A DNA stretch of 64,000 nt from Spiribacter salilacus. Its GTDB lineage: Bacteria > Pseudomonadota > Gammaproteobacteria > Nitrococcales > Nitrococcaceae. A program made the position numbers and the translations under genes. The stretch lies in NCBI RefSeq assembly GCF_009649225.1, contig NZ_WJPP01000004.1, positions 62,001 to 126,000 on the forward strand. The letters are read 5' to 3'. Of this stretch, positions 60,295 through 64,000 are shown piece by piece (the stretch's first letter is position 1; each line of letters opens with the position of its first letter). The notes under the pieces were generated by a model that worked only from the letters and a program-made list of their open reading frames with translations, searched no databases and was not told where the DNA came from.

Positions 60295-61212
60295 ATGATT
60301 CGACAACGCACATTAAAGAATAGCATCCGGGCAACCGGGGTCGGCTTGCACACGGGGGAAAAGGTCTACCTAACCCTAAGGCCTGCTCCCCCAAACACCG
60401 GCATCCGGTTCTGCCGGGTCGATTTAGACCCGGTGGTAGAAATACCCGCGCATCCTGACAATGTGGGTGACACGGTGCTATCAACGTGCTTGAGTAAAGA
60501 CGGTGTTCGGGTTGCAACGGTAGAGCATCTGCTCTCTGCCATGGCAGGCCTGGGCATCGATAATGCGTATGTCGATTTATCCGCACCAGAAGTACCCATC
60601 ATGGATGGTAGCGCGGGGCCGTTTGTATTTTTGATTCGCTCTGCCGGTACGCTTGAGCAAGACGCGCCAAAGCGATTTGTTCGCATCATTAAGCCGTTAA
60701 AGATTGAAGATGCCGACGGTAAGTCGGTGGCTCTAGAGCCGCATGATGGGTTCAAAGTCAGCTATACGCTAGATTTTGACCACCCGGTATTTAAGTCAGG
60801 GGCACGTACGGCCGAGGTCGATTTCTCCTCAACTTCTTTTGTTAAAGAGGTTAGCCGGGCGCGCACCTTTGGTTTTATGCGAGATATTGAATATCTTCGG
60901 GCAAACAACCTTGCCTTAGGGGGTAGTCTTGATAACGCCATTGTTGTCGATGATTATCGGGTTCTAAACGAAGATGGCCTGCGTTATCAAGATGAATTTG
61001 CCAAACATAAAATCTTAGACGCCATTGGTGATCTCTATCAGCTTAATCGCAGTTTGATTGGTGCTTTTCATGGCTATAAATCCGGTCATGAAATGAACAA
61101 TCGAATTTTGCTTGAGCTACTGAAACGTCAAGATGCGTGGGAAGAAGTCACCTTTGAGGATGATGAAGCGGAAGTGCCAATCGCTTACGATCAGCCGGTG
61201 CCTGCGGTTTAA
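60295..61212 (+). CDS. lpxC: UDP-3-O-acyl-N-acetylglucosamine deacetylase
   Basis: Zinc deacetylase, the committed step of lipid A synthesis. The 305-residue protein shows [43 protein letters not shown] with the zinc His and catalytic Glu, [13 protein letters not shown], and [14 protein letters not shown] with further zinc ligands. The ATG at 60295 is chosen; the upstream frame lies within ftsZ. The stop codon overlaps that of the convergent dciA-like gene. Confidence 0.98.
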   Translation: MIRQRTLKNSIRATGVGLHTGEKVYLTLRPAPPNTGIRFCRVDLDPVVEIPAHPDNVGDTVLSTCLSKDGVRVATVEHLLSAMAGLGIDNAYVDLSAPEVPIMDGSAGPFVFLIRSAGTLEQDAPKRFVRIIKPLKIEDADGKSVALEPHDGFKVSYTLDFDHPVFKSGARTAEVDFSSTSFVKEVSRARTFGFMRDIEYLRANNLALGGSLDNAIVVDDYRVLNEDGLRYQDEFAKHKILDAIGDLYQLNRSLIGAFHGYKSGHEMNNRILLELLKRQDAWEEVTFEDDEAEVPIAYDQPVPAV

Positions 61213-61673
61213 TTCTCTTCTCTAAAGCGTCGCCCATGTGCGGCAAGTTTACTGAGTGCTTCTTGTAACCGCGGGTCAGCCATGCCATTGGCGGCCGTCT
61301 CTAAGTAATCAATGGTTGCATCACTCATTTGCGGGGCGCTGCCTTTTGTCTGCTGGGCAGACGGCGCAACAATACGTAGCTTAAATGATTGGGGTTTTTG
61401 GCCGATAAGTGCCTCTGCCGCATTCAGTAAATTGCGTTGATGTCCGCGCAATAGGGTTCCCCATGCCGCACTGGTTGTAACGACTACGAGCTGTTGTTGG
61501 TTGAGGGCCGCTAGCGACCATTGAGACTGCAGCCGTGCGGGTAAAACGCTCTGCAGATGCTGTTCAGCTTTTTGTAGCGTGCGGGCTTGAGCCGTGATTT
61601 GTTGTAAACGATCAGGCGCTTGATCAAGAATTCGGTGCACGCGCTTTGGGTGTCCGCTCATTTTTTCTGTCAT
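61209..61673 (-). CDS. dciA: DciA-like DUF721 protein (candidate DnaB helicase operator)
   Basis: A 154-residue DUF721 protein. DUF721 includes DciA, the ancestral replicative-helicase loading factor in bacteria that lack DnaC or DnaI. The central part (about 30-105, with an [36 protein letters not shown] pattern, shown here only to the fold level) matches the KH-like domain; the C-terminal third is variable. The position between lpxC and secA is conserved in Pseudomonas. Function is inferred from the family. Confidence 0.82.
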   Translation of the reverse strand: MTEKMSGHPKRVHRILDQAPDRLQQITAQARTLQKAEQHLQSVLPARLQSQWSLAALNQQQLVVVTTSAAWGTLLRGHQRNLLNAAEALIGQKPQSFKLRIVAPSAQQTKGSAPQMSDATIDYLETAANGMADPRLQEALSKLAAHGRRFREEN

Positions 61674-61750
61674 CTCGTTGCCTGCTGAATTCGTTCTGAT
61701 GCGTTATAGTAACGCGTCTTCTTAATGTGGAATGCCAACCGGATCTCATC

Positions 61751-64000
61751 ATGCTAAATGCAATTGGAAAAAAGATCTTTGGTAGCCGTAATGACCGGCT
61801 GGTAAAGAAGCTACAACGCCAGGTTTCGCGAATTAACGAGTTAGAGCCAGATCTTCAGGCTTTGTCCGATGACGCGTTTCCCGATAAAACTGCCGAGCTT
61901 CGGTCTCGTGTTGCTGCCGGTGAAACCCTAGATTCATTGCTGCCTGAAGCGTTCGCATTGGTTCGTGAGGCAGCACAGCGCACGCTAGGCATGCGCCATT
62001 TTGATGTGCAAATGATTGGCGGCATGGTGTTGCACCAAGGCCGTATTGCCGAAATGAAAACGGGTGAGGGAAAAACGCTGGTGGCAACGCTAGCGGCCTA
62101 TCTCAATGCGCTGCCCGGTGAGGGTGTCCATGTTATTACCGTTAACGACTATCTGGCCCGCCGTGATGCCGAATGGATGGGGCAGGTTTATCGATTTCTT
62201 GGGTTAGAGGTGGGTGTTGTTGTGCCGGGCATGGATGGCCCGAGTAAGCGCGCTGCCTATCAGGCCGATATTACTTACGGTACCAATAATGAATTTGGTT
62301 TCGACTACTTGCGCGACAACATGGCGCTGCGTGCTGGTGATCGAATGCAACGGGGGCGGTACTTTGCCATTGTGGATGAGGTGGACTCCATCCTGATTGA
62401 TGAGGCCAGAACACCACTGATTATTTCTGGGCGCGCCGAGCAATCGAGCGAGCTGTATTTGAAGATGAACCAATTAGTGCCGAAGCTGGTGGCGCAGGAA
62501 GAAGAAGAGGGGCCCGGTGATTATCATCTTGATGAAAAAGCTCGTCAGGCCTTTTTGACAGAGGATGGGCAAGAGCGTGCCGAAGACTTGCTGCGGCAGG
62601 CTGGCATGCTGGGTGAGGATGAATCCTTATACGACACGCGTAATATCGCAATGGTGCATCATCTCAATGCCGCACTGCGCGCGCATACGCTGTATCAGCG
62701 AGATGTGCATTATTTGGTGCGGGATAACCAGATCGTCATCGTCGATGAATTTACCGGTCGTGCGATGCCAGGGCGGCGCTGGTCTGAGGGTTTGCATCAG
62801 GCCATTGAGGCTAAGGAAGGCGTTGAGATTCAGGCAGAAAATCAAACGCTAGCCTCGATTACCTTCCAGAACTATTTTCGGATGTACAACAAGCTAGCGG
62901 GGATGACCGGTACCGCCGATACCGAAGCCTATGAGTTTCAGCATATCTATGGCCTGGAAGTGGCGGTAATTCCTACCCATCGTCCGATGGTGCGCGCCGA
63001 TCATCACGATTTGGTCTTTTTAAATCAGGAAGATAAATACGCCGCTATCATTGAAGACATTCAAGACTGTAATAAACGCGGCCAGCCGGTGCTGGTCGGT
63101 ACAACGTCTATTGAAAGCTCGGAGCGTATTTCCTCGGCGTTAACCAAAGCCAAAATTGCCCATGAAGTGCTGAATGCTAAACAGCATGAGCGCGAGGCAG
63201 GCATCATTGCAGACGCCGGCAAGCCCGGGGCGGTAACAATTGCAACCAATATGGCCGGCCGTGGCACCGATATCGTGTTGGGTGGTAATGCAGAAGGCGA
63301 TGAGGAAGGTTGGCAGGCACGTCATGACGCGGTTATCGAAGCGGGTGGCTTGCACGTTATTGGTACCGAGCGGCATGAATCGCGGCGCATTGATAATCAG
63401 CTGCGGGGGCGCTCGGGGCGGCAGGGCGATCCAGGTTCTACCCGATTTTTCCTCTCCCTCGATGATAGCCTTTTGCGGATTTTTGCCTCAGATCGTGTAT
63501 CAGGAATGATGCAGCGGCTGGGGATGCAACCGGGAGAAGCTATCGAAAGTGGCATGGTCTCTCGTGTAATTGAAAATGCGCAGCGTAAAGTGGAAGCGCA
63601 TAACTTTGATATTCGTAAACACCTGTTGGACTTTGATGATGTCGCCAACGATCAGCGGCGGGTAATTTATGCCCAGCGTGATGAGCTGCTGGAGTCAGAG
63701 GATATCTCCGGCACCGTGGTGGATATGCAAAACGATGTGCTTGAAGCTTTAGTTGCTGAGCACATGCCGCCCGGTACGATTGAGGATCAATGGGATGTGC
63801 CGGCACTTGAAGAGTCGCTACAAGGCCAATTTGGCATAGCCCTACCGGTGGCACAATGGCTTGAAGAAGATGATGAGCTGGATCGAGATGGTGTTACTGA
63901 GCGACTCGAAACAGAAGTTGCAGCACGCTACACCGCAAAAGAAGAAGAAGTGTCTGCTATTGGTGTGAATATGCGAGAGGTTGAGAAAAGCTTCCTCTTA
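61751..64000 (+). CDS. secA: Protein translocase ATPase SecA (N-terminal 750 residues, cut by window edge)
   Basis: Motor ATPase that pushes unfolded preproteins through SecYEG. The frame from the ATG at 61751 stays open to the last base (750 codons). Visible parts are the Walker [18 protein letters not shown] (about 103-119), [27 protein letters not shown], the DEAD-like [64 protein letters not shown] and [22 protein letters not shown]. The C-terminal zinc motif is outside the window. A -10-like TATAGT (61705-61710) lies upstream. There is no secM between lpxC and secA. Confidence 0.98.
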   Translation, partial: MLNAIGKKIFGSRNDRLVKKLQRQVSRINELEPDLQALSDDAFPDKTAELRSRVAAGETLDSLLPEAFALVREAAQRTLGMRHFDVQMIGGMVLHQGRIAEMKTGEGKTLVATLAAYLNALPGEGVHVITVNDYLARRDAEWMGQVYRFLGLEVGVVVPGMDGPSKRAAYQADITYGTNNEFGFDYLRDNMALRAGDRMQRGRYFAIVDEVDSILIDEARTPLIISGRAEQSSELYLKMNQLVPKLVAQEEEEGPGDYHLDEKARQAFLTEDGQERAEDLLRQAGMLGEDESLYDTRNIAMVHHLNAALRAHTLYQRDVHYLVRDNQIVIVDEFTGRAMPGRRWSEGLHQAIEAKEGVEIQAENQTLASITFQNYFRMYNKLAGMTGTADTEAYEFQHIYGLEVAVIPTHRPMVRADHHDLVFLNQEDKYAAIIEDIQDCNKRGQPVLVGTTSIESSERISSALTKAKIAHEVLNAKQHEREAGIIADAGKPGAVTIATNMAGRGTDIVLGGNAEGDEEGWQARHDAVIEAGGLHVIGTERHESRRIDNQLRGRSGRQGDPGSTRFFLSLDDSLLRIFASDRVSGMMQRLGMQPGEAIESGMVSRVIENAQRKVEAHNFDIRKHLLDFDDVANDQRRVIYAQRDELLESEDISGTVVDMQNDVLEALVAEHMPPGTIEDQWDVPALEESLQGQFGIALPVAQWLEEDDELDRDGVTERLETEVAARYTAKEEEVSAIGVNMREVEKSFLL

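Overview
The window is a dense chromosomal housekeeping region of a gammaproteobacterium. Gene order follows the Pseudomonas/Oceanospirillales pattern: mreBCD next to gatCAB; hemA-prfA-prmC-moeB facing lolB-ispE-tRNA-prs-rplY-pth-ychF; the kds-lpt-rpoN-PTS(Ntr) cluster beside mla-murA-hisGD; then degS-petABC-sspAB-yraN-lpoA-rsmI-rnpB and a full dcw cluster running into lpxC and secA. The MurE DNPR motif predicts meso-diaminopimelate peptidoglycan, and Lpt, LolB, KdsD and LpxC show an LPS-bearing outer membrane. Species cannot be named from the sequence alone. I see no prophage, insertion sequence, CRISPR array or defence or biosynthetic island. Genes are packed tightly, mostly with 1-25 nt overlaps, and no gene-free stretch exceeds 300 nt.

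Regions: (1) 1-2141, mreBCD (minus). (2) 2261-6364, gatCAB and hslO. (3) 6358-12229, a trm112-prmC-moeB unit and prfA/hemA (minus), separated by plus-strand DAHP synthase and dksA. (4) 12317-19049, TPR lipoprotein, lolB, ispE, tRNA-Gln, prs, rplY, pth, ychF, tRNA-Met. (5) 19062-27112 (minus), yrbG-kdsD-lptCAB-rpoN-hpf-ptsN-hprK-rapZ-EIIA(Man)-HPr. (6) 27198-33044, mlaFED-mlaB-ibaG-murA-hisG-hisD. (7) 33050-42752, degS, nif3-like, petABC, sspAB, gmhA/diaA-like, yraN, lpoA, rsmI, RNase P RNA. (8) 42898-61212, MraZ-type operator and the dcw cluster mraZ to ftsZ plus lpxC. (9) dciA-like gene (minus) and the first 750 codons of secA.

The genes mostly build the envelope: precursor synthesis (murA-murF, mraY, murG, ddl), septation (ftsL, I, W, Q, A, Z), elongation (mreBCD), LPS synthesis and export (lpxC, kdsD, lpt), lipid transport (mla), lipoproteins (lolB, lpoA) and envelope proteolysis (degS). 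The rest serve translation, stringent control, the nitrogen-type PTS and the cytochrome bc1 complex.

I found no unmistakable new system. The points most worth checking are: tRNA-Gln, whose first 21 nt are the last seven codons of ispE including its stop, so 5' tRNA processing would cut off the ispE stop codon, with two mutually exclusive hairpins just upstream; a Trm112-family gene overlapping prmC by 4 nt; a single-domain HPr kinase in the PTS(Ntr) cluster with an HPr that keeps the regulatory serine; good Shine-Dalgarno sequences in front of CTG (sspA) and ATC (mreC) codons; and the absence of kdsC, mlaC and hisC from their usual places.
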